NCBI RefSeq assembly: GCF_900109515.1
Contig: NZ_FOBD01000008.1
Span: forward strand, 291,089 to 355,088
Reading direction: 5' to 3'
Length of the DNA stretch: 64,000 nucleotides
Origin: Paenibacillus sp. OK003
GTDB taxonomy: Bacteria; Bacillota; Bacilli; Paenibacillales; Paenibacillaceae
Below, piece by piece: positions 33,862-42,850 of the stretch (its first letter is position 1; each line of letters starts with the position of its first letter). The translations under genes and the position numbers were made by a program. Under the pieces are notes generated by a model, which worked only from the letters and a program-made list of their open reading frames with translations, ran no database searches and was not told where the DNA came from.

Positions 33862-35694
33862 ATGAACTTTATTCGTAACCTTATCCATAAAGCAGATCGG
33901 AGCAGCATGTATGTCGTGTTGCTTAGCTGCACGGGCATCGGTATTTTTCTGTATATGAACAAGTGGTCTTATCTCCATCTATCCACTGAAGAATGGGTGA
34001 TGGTATACACGATGCTCGGTGCGGCGCTGATTTTGGATTACTTCACGTTTCAAATTCCGCCCAAAGGCAATCAGCAATCCATGGACTCTTCCGTGTACCT
34101 CGCCTCGATCTTCATGTTTGGTGGTGCATTCAGTCTGTCTGTACTGCTGCCCGTTTCCCTCATTCTGTTAATCAAGGATCGCAAACTCACCTGGTGGAAA
34201 CATATCATCAATTTCAGCATTTACAGCCTTATGATTGCTGGAGCGGCTTATGTATTTACTTGGACTGGAGGAATTCCAGGAGCAATTGATGGATATAACC
34301 TGCTGCCCTATTTCGCGGCACTCGCAGCCTACTTCATCATTAATACAATCACGCTTGGCCTGTTCTTTCATTTCTCAACAAAGGATGCATTACAGCAGAT
34401 GAAGCGTGTGTTTGTTACCGAATCGCTGCTCGTCTATTTATGTACATTGATTTTGGCGCTTGTGCTGACCATTCTCGTTGTGCATAACGGCGTTCTCGGC
34501 CTGCTGCTCTATCTCAGTCTTAGCATTTTGCTATCGCATGCGTTCAAACAGCTGTTTGTGATGTATCAGAGTATTGAGGAAAAGGCGAATACGGATCAAC
34601 GCACAGGTTTGTTTAACCACAGCCATTTTGAAAGTATGCTGGAGAGCGAGCTGGGTATCGCCCGTTCCCAGGGAACCCCGCTTTCGCTGGGACTCATCGA
34701 TATTGATGATTTCAAAAAATACAACGACCGCTTCGGTCATCTCCAGGGTGACAGCCTGCTGGCTCTTCTCGGAGATTTCCTCAGTCGGAAGACGGAAGGT
34801 ACTCCGGTCACCGCCTTCCGTTATGGAGGAGAAGAGTTCACCCTGCTCATGCCAGGCATGGATCTGGACGAGGCTTATGCGTTCATGAACAAGCTGCGCA
34901 AGCAGCTGAACGATACACCTTTTGAAGGAGTTGAAGTGTTTCCGCACGGTTGTCTCTCGTTCTCCGCAGGTGTTGCACGTTATGAGGTCGATATGTACAA
35001 CAAGTCACAACTGGTGGATCAGGCGGATAAAGCGCTGTATTATGCCAAAAAACAGGGCAAAAACAATGTGCATCGCCACGGCAGTAACGACGGCATGGAG
35101 CATGAGATTGATCTGGTGCAGGATGTGCGCGACATTGAGCAGCAGCTCAACTTGTTCAGGTATAAGGATATGGATACATTCAAACATTCCAAACGCGTAT
35201 ATAAGTATGCTCTCGATATAAGTGAGCTGCTGGAACTTGATAATGTGGAGAAGCGGAATTTTGTATTGGGCGCTTTGATTCATGACATCGGAAAGCTCGA
35301 AATTCCGTGGTCCATCCTGAACAAGAAAGAAAAGCTTACTGCTGAAGAATGGGAAACGATCAAGGGCCATGTCACCTGGGGCAAAAAAATGGCCATGACC
35401 AATGAGCGTTTAGCCGATCTCATTCCCTATATCGAATTGCATCATGAACGGTATGACGGGGCAGGCTACCCTTATGGTCTGAAAGGCTCTGAAATTCCAC
35501 GGTTGTGCCGAATGCTTACGGTAATTGATTCCTTTGATGCAATGACGACAGAGCGGCCGTATCAGGAAACGAAAAATGTGGATGAAGCAATCAAGGAACT
35601 GAAGATGTGCTCCGGTTCTCAGTTCGATCCCGAGTTAGCCGAACTGTTCATCCGATATATTCAGACACGAACGGTGCAGCAACAACTTGTGTAA
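33862..35694 (+). CDS. Membrane-bound GGDEF/HD-GYP protein (c-di-GMP turnover)
   Basis: 610 aa. About six TM helices occupy the first ~225 residues (MASE-like sensor). The GGDEF domain has the active-site variant GGEEF at residues 322-326 (YGGEEFTLLMPG), compatible with diguanylate cyclase activity. The HD-GYP phosphodiesterase domain follows: His474-Asp475 in LIHDIGKLEIP, HHERYDGAGYPYGLKG with GYP at 535-537, and a final EPELA-type FDPELAELF. Both opposing activities look intact in one chain. ATG behind AGGAGA. Transcribed alone between terminators. Which activity dominates cannot be told. Confidence 0.93.
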   Translation: MNFIRNLIHKADRSSMYVVLLSCTGIGIFLYMNKWSYLHLSTEEWVMVYTMLGAALILDYFTFQIPPKGNQQSMDSSVYLASIFMFGGAFSLSVLLPVSLILLIKDRKLTWWKHIINFSIYSLMIAGAAYVFTWTGGIPGAIDGYNLLPYFAALAAYFIINTITLGLFFHFSTKDALQQMKRVFVTESLLVYLCTLILALVLTILVVHNGVLGLLLYLSLSILLSHAFKQLFVMYQSIEEKANTDQRTGLFNHSHFESMLESELGIARSQGTPLSLGLIDIDDFKKYNDRFGHLQGDSLLALLGDFLSRKTEGTPVTAFRYGGEEFTLLMPGMDLDEAYAFMNKLRKQLNDTPFEGVEVFPHGCLSFSAGVARYEVDMYNKSQLVDQADKALYYAKKQGKNNVHRHGSNDGMEHEIDLVQDVRDIEQQLNLFRYKDMDTFKHSKRVYKYALDISELLELDNVEKRNFVLGALIHDIGKLEIPWSILNKKEKLTAEEWETIKGHVTWGKKMAMTNERLADLIPYIELHHERYDGAGYPYGLKGSEIPRLCRMLTVIDSFDAMTTERPYQETKNVDEAIKELKMCSGSQFDPELAELFIRYIQTRTVQQQLV

Positions 35695-35724
35695 CACCTC
35701 AGAAATCCCCCTTAAAAAGCCAAA

Positions 35725-35757
35725 AGCGCTACCCCCGGCCTAATCGGGGATAGCGCC
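35725..35757. terminator. Hairpin after the GGDEF/HD-GYP gene
   Basis: GCGCTA-CCCCCG / CGGGGA-TAGCGC stem. T-content is weak on the plus side (ATTTTC) and TTTTGG on the minus side, so it may serve both neighbours. Confidence 0.6.
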
Positions 35758-35821
35758 ATTTTCATGTTCATCATGGAATGAATCATGCACCAGATTACTT
35801 CATTCTTGTGCAGATTCTGCC

Positions 35822-35989
35822 TTATCGAGTGGTATTCATCTCATGTGAAGTCTGATGCAGCTCTTTAATCATCTGCTGCAAAAACATGTTATCCTGACGA
35901 CTGATTCCGTGCTGATTGTCTTGAAGAAGCATTTGATGAATGTTCTTCTTGAGCAACTCGCTGCGACGTTCCAATACCTCTTGATTCAT
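35822..35989 (-). CDS. Short hypothetical helical protein
   Basis: 55 aa from ATG 35989 (MNQEVLERRSELLKKNIHQ...). AAGGAG lies 13 bp upstream, a rather long gap; an in-frame ATG at 36013 has no ribosome binding site. The peptide is charged and Gln/His-rich and looks helical. It has superficial likeness to Spo0E-type regulators but lacks their SQELD motif. It is supported only by the start signals and by its placement after a hairpin. Confidence 0.45.
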   Translation of the reverse strand: MNQEVLERRSELLKKNIHQMLLQDNQHGISRQDNMFLQQMIKELHQTSHEMNTTR

Positions 35990-36291
35990 GTTGTTGCGTT
36001 CACTCCTTAACATCTTTTGTAATGAATTTGTGTTCTATATAAGTATAGAGGACCTTCTCCAATAGGGAAAATGGATACAGCTCCGCTCATCTGTACTCAT
36101 CAAGGCTCACCCTGCGTGACATAATTTCACCCCATGTTGTTCTTAGATATCCTTCTAAATGCTCCCTTATCCACCCGAGGTTCCTCCGAAGAAAGCCAGA
36201 CTAGGGTCTGAAGCAAGCATGCGTTATAATGGTGCCAACCCTTGAAACGGATACATAGAAGTGGACCTTATCTCAAAGGAGTTCTGTATTC

Positions 36292-37122
36292 ATGTCATAC
36301 AAACAGATTAAATGGATGATTCTGCTGGTCCCCACATTCACGGTTGGGCTCTGGGAATACATCCGTCACCAATTCCTGATGCCTTACCTTTCCATGGATG
36401 TGGGTAACTGGCTTACCCCCCTTATCCTGTACCTCATAAGCGTCACCTTGCTAAGTCGCTTATTTAATATGCTGGAGAGTGCCAGGGCCGCTCTGGAGCA
36501 GGAGCGTGCCTCCAAAGTGGCACTCGAAGCTCGGGATCAACTGGCCCGCGAGCTTCACGATGGCATCTCGCAGTCTCTTTTTCTCCTGTCGGTAAAAACA
36601 GACAAGGCCGAGCGCAGTTTGGCTGGAAGTGGTCACGAGAATGAAATTCAGGAAATACGCAAAACCGTACACGAGGTTAACGCTTACGTACGGCAGGCCA
36701 TCGCGCAGCTCCGCTACGTCCCTGGACAAACAGCAGTACCGGAGGGGACTTCCCTGCTGTCACAGGTGGAATTGCTTATAGAGGAGACGGTTCCTTCGGC
36801 GCGTCTGGAATGGGATCTGGACAGCACCTTCTTCTCCCCCAAGGAGCAGGTAGAATTGCTCGCCTGCATTCGGGAAGCACTGCTTAATGTACGCAAACAT
36901 GCCCGGGCTACAGATATTCGGGTGATTGCAGAAGGTACTCCTTTTGTCTGGGCGATCTTTATTCAGGATAACGGTGTTGGTGTGAGCGGTGATCCACTGC
37001 ACCTGAAGGATCGGTACGGCTTACGAATTACGAAGGAACGTGCAGCTCAGATGGGCTGGTCTTTCGCTCTTGATTCAAGGCCAGGTTACACTCGAATAAC
37101 CATTGGAAAGGGGCATGCTTAA
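36292..37122 (+). CDS. Sensor histidine kinase, NarL-partner type (HisKA_3)
   Basis: 276 aa. Two TM helices (residues ~8-27 and 40-58) with a very short loop, then a coiled coil and a HisKA_3 box with His89 (QLARELHDGISQSLFLL). The ATPase domain is compact (CIREALLNVRKHARAT N box, IQDNGVG). It lacks any extracytoplasmic sensor domain, so it probably senses the membrane itself or a partner (inference). The following response regulator starts just after its stop codon. Confidence 0.92.
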   Translation: MSYKQIKWMILLVPTFTVGLWEYIRHQFLMPYLSMDVGNWLTPLILYLISVTLLSRLFNMLESARAALEQERASKVALEARDQLARELHDGISQSLFLLSVKTDKAERSLAGSGHENEIQEIRKTVHEVNAYVRQAIAQLRYVPGQTAVPEGTSLLSQVELLIEETVPSARLEWDLDSTFFSPKEQVELLACIREALLNVRKHARATDIRVIAEGTPFVWAIFIQDNGVGVSGDPLHLKDRYGLRITKERAAQMGWSFALDSRPGYTRITIGKGHA

Positions 37123-37123
37123 T

Positions 37124-37780
37124 ATGGAACTTGTACGGGTATTGGTTGTCGATGATCACGCGCATGCGCGTGAGGCGATCTGCAGTATTTTATCCGAGGA
37201 CAGCCTGTTTGAAGTTATTGGTACCGCTTCGACTGGACTAGAGGCGCTGGAGCTTACCGGGCAATGGATGCCCGATCTTATTCTGATGGACGTGCAGATG
37301 CCGGATATGGATGGGCTGGAAGCCACCCGCCAGATTAAACTGCGCTTTCCTTATGTCATTATCGTCATGGTTACTGTATCGGATGATGTCACGTACCTGT
37401 TCGAAGCGCTGAAGCAAGGGGCTCAAGGATATTTGCTCAAAAATCTATCTCCGTCCACTTGGCTTGAATACCTTCGCGCCATCGTCAGTGATGATGCACC
37501 CCTGAGCAAAGAACTTGCCTATCGAATCCTTCAGGAGTTCCCCGCACCTCGCACGGAAGATGTACCCGATAATCCGCTGACTACGCGGGAGCTTGAGATC
37601 CTGCAATGGGTATCTGCGGGATATACTAACCGTGAGATTGCCGACCAACTTGGCATTTCGGATCAAACAGTGAAGAATCATCTGAAGAATATTTTACAGA
37701 AACTGCATCTCGAAAATCGTGTTCAATTAACCCGCTATGCATTGGAAAGCGGACTCGCAGGCCGTAAGCTGCGTAAATAG
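37124..37780 (+). CDS. NarL/LuxR-family response regulator
   Basis: 218 aa. The receiver has DD at 10-11 and phosphorylation site Asp56 (LILMDVQMPDMDG). The C-terminal LuxR helix-turn-helix is LTTRELEILQWVSAGYTNREIADQLGISDQTVKNHLKNILQKL. I chose ATG 37124; AAAGGGG lies 10 bp upstream inside the kinase gene's end. Partner of the kinase just before it. The gene that follows (ycnJ) is a possible target but has its own start region. Confidence 0.92.
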   Translation: MELVRVLVVDDHAHAREAICSILSEDSLFEVIGTASTGLEALELTGQWMPDLILMDVQMPDMDGLEATRQIKLRFPYVIIVMVTVSDDVTYLFEALKQGAQGYLLKNLSPSTWLEYLRAIVSDDAPLSKELAYRILQEFPAPRTEDVPDNPLTTRELEILQWVSAGYTNREIADQLGISDQTVKNHLKNILQKLHLENRVQLTRYALESGLAGRKLRK

Positions 37781-37939
37781 CGGCACATTCATGTTTTTGT
37801 CACAATTCCATGGATCATTTCGTTTTTTTATAGCCCAATGTAGTCATACGGTGTTATTTTGGACAAAGTTATAATGGTATAGATTGTGCTCGGTTAACAA
37901 AGAATGACTTACAATTCTAGACCTAAGGGTGATGATTTT

Positions 37940-39655
37940 TTGATTTTGAGTAGGTTCACCATGAAATTGGGCAAACGGCACTGGGCACTGATGGTCGCCC
38001 TGATGTTATTGTGTTGCCTTGTTATGCCACAATGGGCATCCGCCCATGCTTATATTGTGCAGGCCTCACCAGGTGAAAATGAACTTATTGCGACAGCACC
38101 TGAACGCCTGACTCTGGAGTTCAACGAGTCTCTACAGACGGCCTTTTTTGATATTAAAATCACCGGACCTGACGGAACACAGGCAGATGACGGCAATGTG
38201 CATGTCGATGAAGATCGCCCTCATATTCTGGAGACCGGACTGCGGACCGGACTTGGAAACGGAACCTACGCCGTGAATTGGAAGGCCGTATCTGCTGATG
38301 GTCACCCCATTCAAGGGGCCTATGTGTTTCATATCGGGGAACCATCTGGCGCTCCTGCTGGTCTCGCTGATTTAACCTCAGGTTCAGGCCAGGTTGGCGG
38401 ACCGTTAAAATGGATTTTGTCGCTGACCGACTGGATTCAATATCTGGGGTTGTCTATGATTCTGGGCACACTTGCTTTCCTGCTGTTCCGGATTGCGCCT
38501 GCTTCCATGGCGAGAGAACCACTGGAAGTGCCAAGGAGCTACAAGTTGTTATGGATCAGTTATGGCGCCGCTTCTGTTGCCGCTCTGATCAGTCTGCCCC
38601 TGAACACGTTGTATGAATCAGGCGTCTCCATCGGGGAGTTCAGCTGGGCACTGATGGGCAGCGCACTCAAATTGACGTCATTTGGGCAGATCTGGATGGT
38701 ACAGATGCTTATTGTGATGCTGCTGGCGGTTACCATCCTCTCCGGATATGACCGGGATCGCTCGCTGCGTATCCGTATCTGGTCATCATACGGATCATTG
38801 GTCCTCGTTCTTGGCTGGTTGTTCACCCATGCGATGACAGGACATCCGGCAGCAGCAGAACATCGCGCGCTCGCCATTGCAATGGACTTCGTTCATCTGA
38901 TCGGAGCCGCTTTCTGGATCGGCGCTCTAACTGCCATGGCTGCGTGTCTGCCTCCGCTCGCGGATAAACTGCCTTCCACGGTGCGAGGTGAGGTCTACTG
39001 GACGGCGATTCGACGATTTACAGTTTGGGGCATCGGCGCTGTTGCTGCTCTCGTCGCTACGGGGATATACAGCAGCCTGATCATTTTGCCTGGACCTATC
39101 CTTACGTCTTTGTTCACAACGGCGTATGGTCTCGTGCTTATCGCTAAAGTTGTCTTGCTTGTGGCGATGCTTCTATTGGCCTGGCGTCATGCCAGAATGG
39201 CACGTGCAAGCAGCGGCAACCGACTGGCTGGCAGCCTGAAGGCCGAACTGATTGCTGGAGCCGTCGTGCTTGCGTTGGCCGCCGTGCTGACACACTTGTC
39301 TCCCGGACAACCCGCAGCCGTAGGACCTTATAAAGAAGTGCAGACTACGGATGACGGGACTACAATTACGCTTCAGGTAAGTCCCAATCGTACCGGAGAG
39401 AACCAGTTCAAGGTCGACGTGAAGAAACCAGACGGCAGTACAGTTAACGATTTGGAACAAATCACACTGTCACTGACCCACCTGGATATGGATATGGGCA
39501 TTTACGAGATCACGATTCCGAAAAATGATACTGGCGTTTACGAAGCAGAAGAATATATCTCCATGCCAGGACGCTGGAACATCAAGGTGCATCTGCTAAC
39601 CCGATCTCTGGATTCACTGGATACCGAATTTGAGATCGACACCGCTAATCCGTAG
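37940..39655 (+). CDS. ycnJ: CopC-CopD fusion copper import protein (YcnJ-like)
   Basis: 571 aa. Signal peptide ends WASA-HAYIV, giving a mature N-terminal His, the Cu-binding residue of CopC proteins. A CopC beta-barrel (~residues 35-135, ASPGENE... NWKAVSADGHPIQGAY with a second His) is followed by eight TM helices of the CopD domain and a C-terminal YtkA-like domain (LSLTHLDMDMGIYEI). It imports copper in the Bacillus model. The start is uncertain: TTG 37940 has GGGTGAT six bases upstream; ATG 37961 is also possible. Confidence 0.88.
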   Translation: MILSRFTMKLGKRHWALMVALMLLCCLVMPQWASAHAYIVQASPGENELIATAPERLTLEFNESLQTAFFDIKITGPDGTQADDGNVHVDEDRPHILETGLRTGLGNGTYAVNWKAVSADGHPIQGAYVFHIGEPSGAPAGLADLTSGSGQVGGPLKWILSLTDWIQYLGLSMILGTLAFLLFRIAPASMAREPLEVPRSYKLLWISYGAASVAALISLPLNTLYESGVSIGEFSWALMGSALKLTSFGQIWMVQMLIVMLLAVTILSGYDRDRSLRIRIWSSYGSLVLVLGWLFTHAMTGHPAAAEHRALAIAMDFVHLIGAAFWIGALTAMAACLPPLADKLPSTVRGEVYWTAIRRFTVWGIGAVAALVATGIYSSLIILPGPILTSLFTTAYGLVLIAKVVLLVAMLLLAWRHARMARASSGNRLAGSLKAELIAGAVVLALAAVLTHLSPGQPAAVGPYKEVQTTDDGTTITLQVSPNRTGENQFKVDVKKPDGSTVNDLEQITLSLTHLDMDMGIYEITIPKNDTGVYEAEEYISMPGRWNIKVHLLTRSLDSLDTEFEIDTANP

Positions 39656-39711
39656 GTATAAACCGATTCAGATTTGAAACGCGACTCAGTCTAAAATCAG
39701 TGTCTCAACAA

Positions 39712-39863
39712 GCTGCAATTGTAGTGAAGGGGACGAAATCGATTCTGGAAAAGTGTAACGTTCGCATTTATTCCCGGATTTTCACTTCTAAAGTGAATCA
39801 AAAAAATCTGGGAATAACAGCGATTGAAAGAACGATTCGTAACCGGAACGGTGACTTTGCAGC
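39712..39863 (+). repeat. Dispersed structured repeat, copy 2
   Basis: Between ycnJ and ycnI. Outer arms GCTGCAA (39712) / TTGCAGC (39857). Core outer stem TTATTCCCGGAT (39768) / ATCTGGGAATAA (39806), inner stem TTCACTT-CTA-AAGTGAA, then CAGCGATTG. It differs from copies 1 and 3 at paired positions while keeping complementarity. Confidence 0.85.
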
Positions 39864-39931
39864 ACATCAGGCACTTATTTTAGAAAATGGGCCGAAACAT
39901 AAATGATAAGATTTGAGAGGGGTAATTTATT

Positions 39932-40702
39932 TTGAAGAAAACATCATGGACTTCCAAACTGACATCCAGCCTTACTGCTGGAGCCGCTGCGCTGATGCTG
40001 TTCGCAGGATTCGCCAGTGCACACGTTACCGTTAACCCAACCGTGGCACAGACAGGTGCATGGCAGACGTATAGCATCAAGATTCCATCCGAAAAAGAGC
40101 TGCCGACCACCAAAATCACGCTGAAAGTACCTCAAGGCGTTGCATTCAAGCAATACCAACCACTGGCAGGCTGGAAAATTTCCACCGAAAAAAATGATTC
40201 CAATGAAGTAACGTCAATCACTTGGGAAGTGGACGGAGATAACGAAGGAATTCTGGCTGGTCAATTCCAGCAGTTCAACTTCGTAGCACAGAATCCGGAT
40301 GCCGAAACGGAAGTAGCCTGGGATGCGTTCCAGTATTATAGCGATGGCAGCATCGTGGAATGGACAGGCGGACCAAGTGACAGCAATCCGCACAGTATTA
40401 CGGCTATCAGCCAAGATCCTGCTGCTGCAGGGAATGCTGCTGCAGGCGGAGGTCATGATAGTGCAGGTACAGCCGGCAATGCGGGTCATGATGATGAAGC
40501 AGCAACGGGTGACGATACGAAGGCAAAAGACGATACCACATTGGGTGATGCGTTGAACGACACCGTTACTGGTGAGCCAAACAATACGAATTCAGATTCA
40601 GGCACGTTGAAGCTGCAGCAGGCAACACTGATCGTATCCATTCTGGCGTTGATCCTGTCCTTCCTGGGTATTGCTCTCGCAACACGCCGCAAAAAACGTT
40701 AA
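39932..40702 (+). CDS. ycnI: YcnI-like copper-binding membrane protein (DUF1775)
   Basis: 256 aa. Signal peptide ends FASA-HVTVNP, giving a mature N-terminal His that chelates Cu(II) in the DUF1775 family. The DUF1775 domain runs to about residue 160 (KITLKVPQGVAFKQYQPLAGWKI, FQYYSDGSIVEWTGGP with a conserved Trp). A His/Asp/Ala-rich linker, one TM helix and a KKR tail follow. It works with YcnJ in copper acquisition at the cell surface. TTG start behind GAGAGGGG. A repeat copy lies in the gap to ycnJ. Confidence 0.9.
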   Translation: MKKTSWTSKLTSSLTAGAAALMLFAGFASAHVTVNPTVAQTGAWQTYSIKIPSEKELPTTKITLKVPQGVAFKQYQPLAGWKISTEKNDSNEVTSITWEVDGDNEGILAGQFQQFNFVAQNPDAETEVAWDAFQYYSDGSIVEWTGGPSDSNPHSITAISQDPAAAGNAAAGGGHDSAGTAGNAGHDDEAATGDDTKAKDDTTLGDALNDTVTGEPNNTNSDSGTLKLQQATLIVSILALILSFLGIALATRRKKR

Positions 40703-40740
40703 GAGCTAACATAGAGTCTTGTATGTAGACTGAAAAAGAA

Positions 40741-40790
40741 AGGAGCCTTTGGCGAACGGGATCTTTCCCGATGTGCCGAGGCTCCTTTTT
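40741..40790 (+). terminator. Intrinsic terminator of ycnJI
   Basis: AGGAGCC(T)TTGGC / GCCGAGGCTCCT with an inner CGGGA / TCCCG hairpin, then TTTTT. Confidence 0.85.
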
Positions 40791-40877
40791 GATATCTGTA
40801 TGCATACGCCAACTTCGATTTCAAATTTCCATGCTTAAGTTCACTGATTAAGAACAGCGTCCCTTACAACTTTTCCC

Positions 40878-41150
40878 CTATCGTCCCTGATCCGTCTGGA
40901 TCATGATTTCAATATATTGCAGCAAGCTCTTCTTCTGTTGTTCAATCGACTGTATTCGTCCAGACAGACCCGCGAAAAACGCTTCGATCTGCTGCCTTGT
41001 ATAATCGGCCGATTGTCCCTTCCAATCGTCGAGACGGTTGTATAGGCTTCTTGCCTCCTGCTCATCTGCCTGGAGACGGGCAAGCAGCTGGGTCAATTCT
41101 TTTTCAGCAATCCGAAGATCATTTAGCTCTACCAGCAATTGTCCGCTCAC
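40878..41150 (-). CDS. Small WXG100-like helical protein, putative type VII effector partner
   Basis: 90 aa from GTG 41150, which follows AGGGAGGG by seven bases; the in-frame GTG at 41195 lacks a site. Two long amphipathic helices are joined by a turn holding the W-x-G motif (LDDWKGQSAD, ~residues 41-50), the exact size and layout of WXG100 or LXG-associated (DUF3130/DUF5082/DUF5344-type) partners. It follows the lipase pseudogene by 54 bp on the same strand. Such proteins pair with effectors to make the secretion complex. Which named family it belongs to is not certain. Confidence 0.7.
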   Translation of the reverse strand: MSGQLLVELNDLRIAEKELTQLLARLQADEQEARSLYNRLDDWKGQSADYTRQQIEAFFAGLSGRIQSIEQQKKSLLQYIEIMIQTDQGR

Positions 41151-41203
41151 TCGTGTTCCCTCCCTTATGTAAGTGCCAATCGCCAGGCCCTTCACGCAAA
41201 ATT

Positions 41204-42138
41204 CTATCTAAAACTGACCTGACTCTCATCCGCTTGACGGAATGCTTCCGCCTTCTCTTCGATAAAGTTCAAGAACTGACTCGTATGCTTCATATGCCAT
41301 GTGCTCAATTCGTTAATAGACGCATCCAAATGAGTGACGATAGGCTCAAGTCTGCGACTACGGCTGGAATGCAGGTATTGCGCCATTCGGCTCCGTACCG
41401 TATTCAACTCTGCATTACACTGTTGTGCATTTTGCTTCCACCGGGCAGCGACACTTTTGAGTTCTTCGGGCGTTACCTGAATCAGGCCAGATGCTCCTGC
41501 TGCTGCGGCCATACCTCTTGCAAGGTTGCCTGCTTGCCCACCCAGGTTCCGCATGAATGCTACGAGATCAGACAGGACATTGAACGGCTGACGTGGTGAA
41601 TAATGGATTTGCTCGCCTGTAACCGGATCGTATAGATCGTTGGAAATATAGCCGTTCTCGAACTTGTACTGCTTCAAACTGTGATACTCTTTACCACCAA
41701 AGGTGTTGCTGATTTTATCCCACATGCCCATGTCATCATTCATATCCTCATAGTTGGAATTGATGTAATACATGGAACCTACGTGACGATCGTAACCACC
41801 AAAAAAGCCGCTCGTTACAAAGTCTCCGGGATGCCCATAATTGATAATTTGGCTATCAAACCCACCCTCTTCGGCCTTTCGTTTTGCCTCTGGCGTAAGA
41901 CTGGAGATTACGGATGGCGCGCTGAACGTCACCGCGGAAAGACCCGTGTATGCGGCCGCATACTGGGCATTGCCCCCTCCAAGCGAATGCCCTGTCAGCG
42001 AAAAATCCAAATCCTTGTATTTTTTCTGCATATCTCTGGCGTAATCTTCCGCTTCATACATTTGGTTGTCAGATTCTCATATGCTAATTCAGACATCTTG
42101 TTGTATGTTTCATCATCAATTTTTGGTGATTTACTCAC
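41204..42138 (-). pseudogene. Decayed lipase with C-terminal WXG100-like domain (reverse-order type VII effector)
   Basis: The gene starts at GTG 42138 with GGAGGT nine bases upstream and reads SKSPKIDDETYNKMSELAYENL, a typical lipase N-terminus. The frame then fails: the homology resumes in a different frame at about 42061 (MYEAEDYARDMQKKYKDLDF). Roughly 100 residues normally found between these points are missing, so an internal deletion with a frameshift has occurred. The downstream part keeps the lipase nucleophile elbow GHSLGGG, a probable Asp (GHPGDFVTS) and an Ala/Gly-rich linker. Its last ~90 residues, beginning IQVTPEELKSVAARWKQ and ending AEAFRQADES, follow the WXG100 consensus without the WxG turn. 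The active toxin is almost certainly lost. Confidence 0.75.
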
Positions 42139-42178
42139 AACCGTTGCACCTCCAAGAAAATCAATCCTGAATTATGAT

Positions 42179-42538
42179 TTATTTGTTAAACGGATCATAT
42201 CCCTTAGCTATAATGGCTTCCTTAATTGCCGGACTCATGCCAAAATTTTTGATTTTTTTATCCTCATAGTCATACGAGATCGTAAATTCTTGCTCTTCAT
42301 GTTCAACCACATGCCCTTCCATAGCAATAGAATCAAGTGCCATCTCAGGTAACAGCTCTTTATTTGTGATCACGACATCCAGTTCATATTTATTTTTCAG
42401 ATATTTTACGGCTTCCGCTTCGGCTTCTTTAAAATAGGCCTGTTTTTCACTTTCCTTCATGTTCTGACACCCTCCCAAAATGAAAGTAGATAGTATGGTC
42501 AAAAAAAATATACATGCGAGTCGTCGCTTCAACCTCAT
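42179..42538 (-). CDS. Lipoprotein, putative immunity protein of the lipase locus
   Basis: 119 aa. Lipobox ILGGC (Cys24) after a basic N-terminus, then EAEAEAVKYLKNKYELDVVI and a beta-rich domain ending AIKEAIIAKGYDPFNK. The size and alpha-beta pattern fit small cystatin-like lipoproteins. Starts at ATG 42538 behind AAAGGTGAT. It lies 40 bp before the lipase pseudogene on the same strand, and lipoprotein immunity is known for the staphylococcal type VII lipase TslA (TilA). The immunity role is inferred from position and export only. It outlives a broken toxin. Confidence 0.65.
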   Translation of the reverse strand: MRLKRRLACIFFLTILSTFILGGCQNMKESEKQAYFKEAEAEAVKYLKNKYELDVVITNKELLPEMALDSIAMEGHVVEHEEQEFTISYDYEDKKIKNFGMSPAIKEAIIAKGYDPFNK

Positions 42539-42593
42539 ATCAATCACCTTTTCTTTATCATTAAATATATTCGTATACCCACTCTTTTCTTCT

Positions 42594-42704
42594 GTTATCT
42601 GCATCATAGTACAAAATCAACATGATCACATCGGCTGTTGGCATCGTTTTTATATAACTTTGTTCCTACATGATTCCAATCGGGCATTTGGGTGTACATT
42701 ACCC
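42594..42704. repeat. 111-bp direct repeat, copy A
   Basis: About 95% identical to 44727-44837 in the same orientation. On the minus strand it holds a 39-codon reading frame (42723-42604) ending KNDANSRCDHVDFVL. All visible differences between copies change the amino acid in that frame, so coding is doubtful. It lies just before the lipoprotein gene. Confidence 0.85.
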
Positions 42705-42850
42705 CATTTTCTGGATTATGCATTATTTTAACTACTCCGTTTTTCTATATATAACAAAAAGCTTTCTCTTCAATACATTCTGTGCATTTTTTTATATAAT
42801 TTTTTCTAAATAAATGAAACAATTTCCAATTTTTATCGTCTATATTATAG

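Noticed and set aside
41204..42061. An intact 285-aa lipase gene starting at ATG 42061
   Set aside because: No ribosome binding site precedes this ATG, and the lipase N-terminus occurs upstream in another frame behind GGAGGT, so the intact-looking frame is the remnant of a broken gene.
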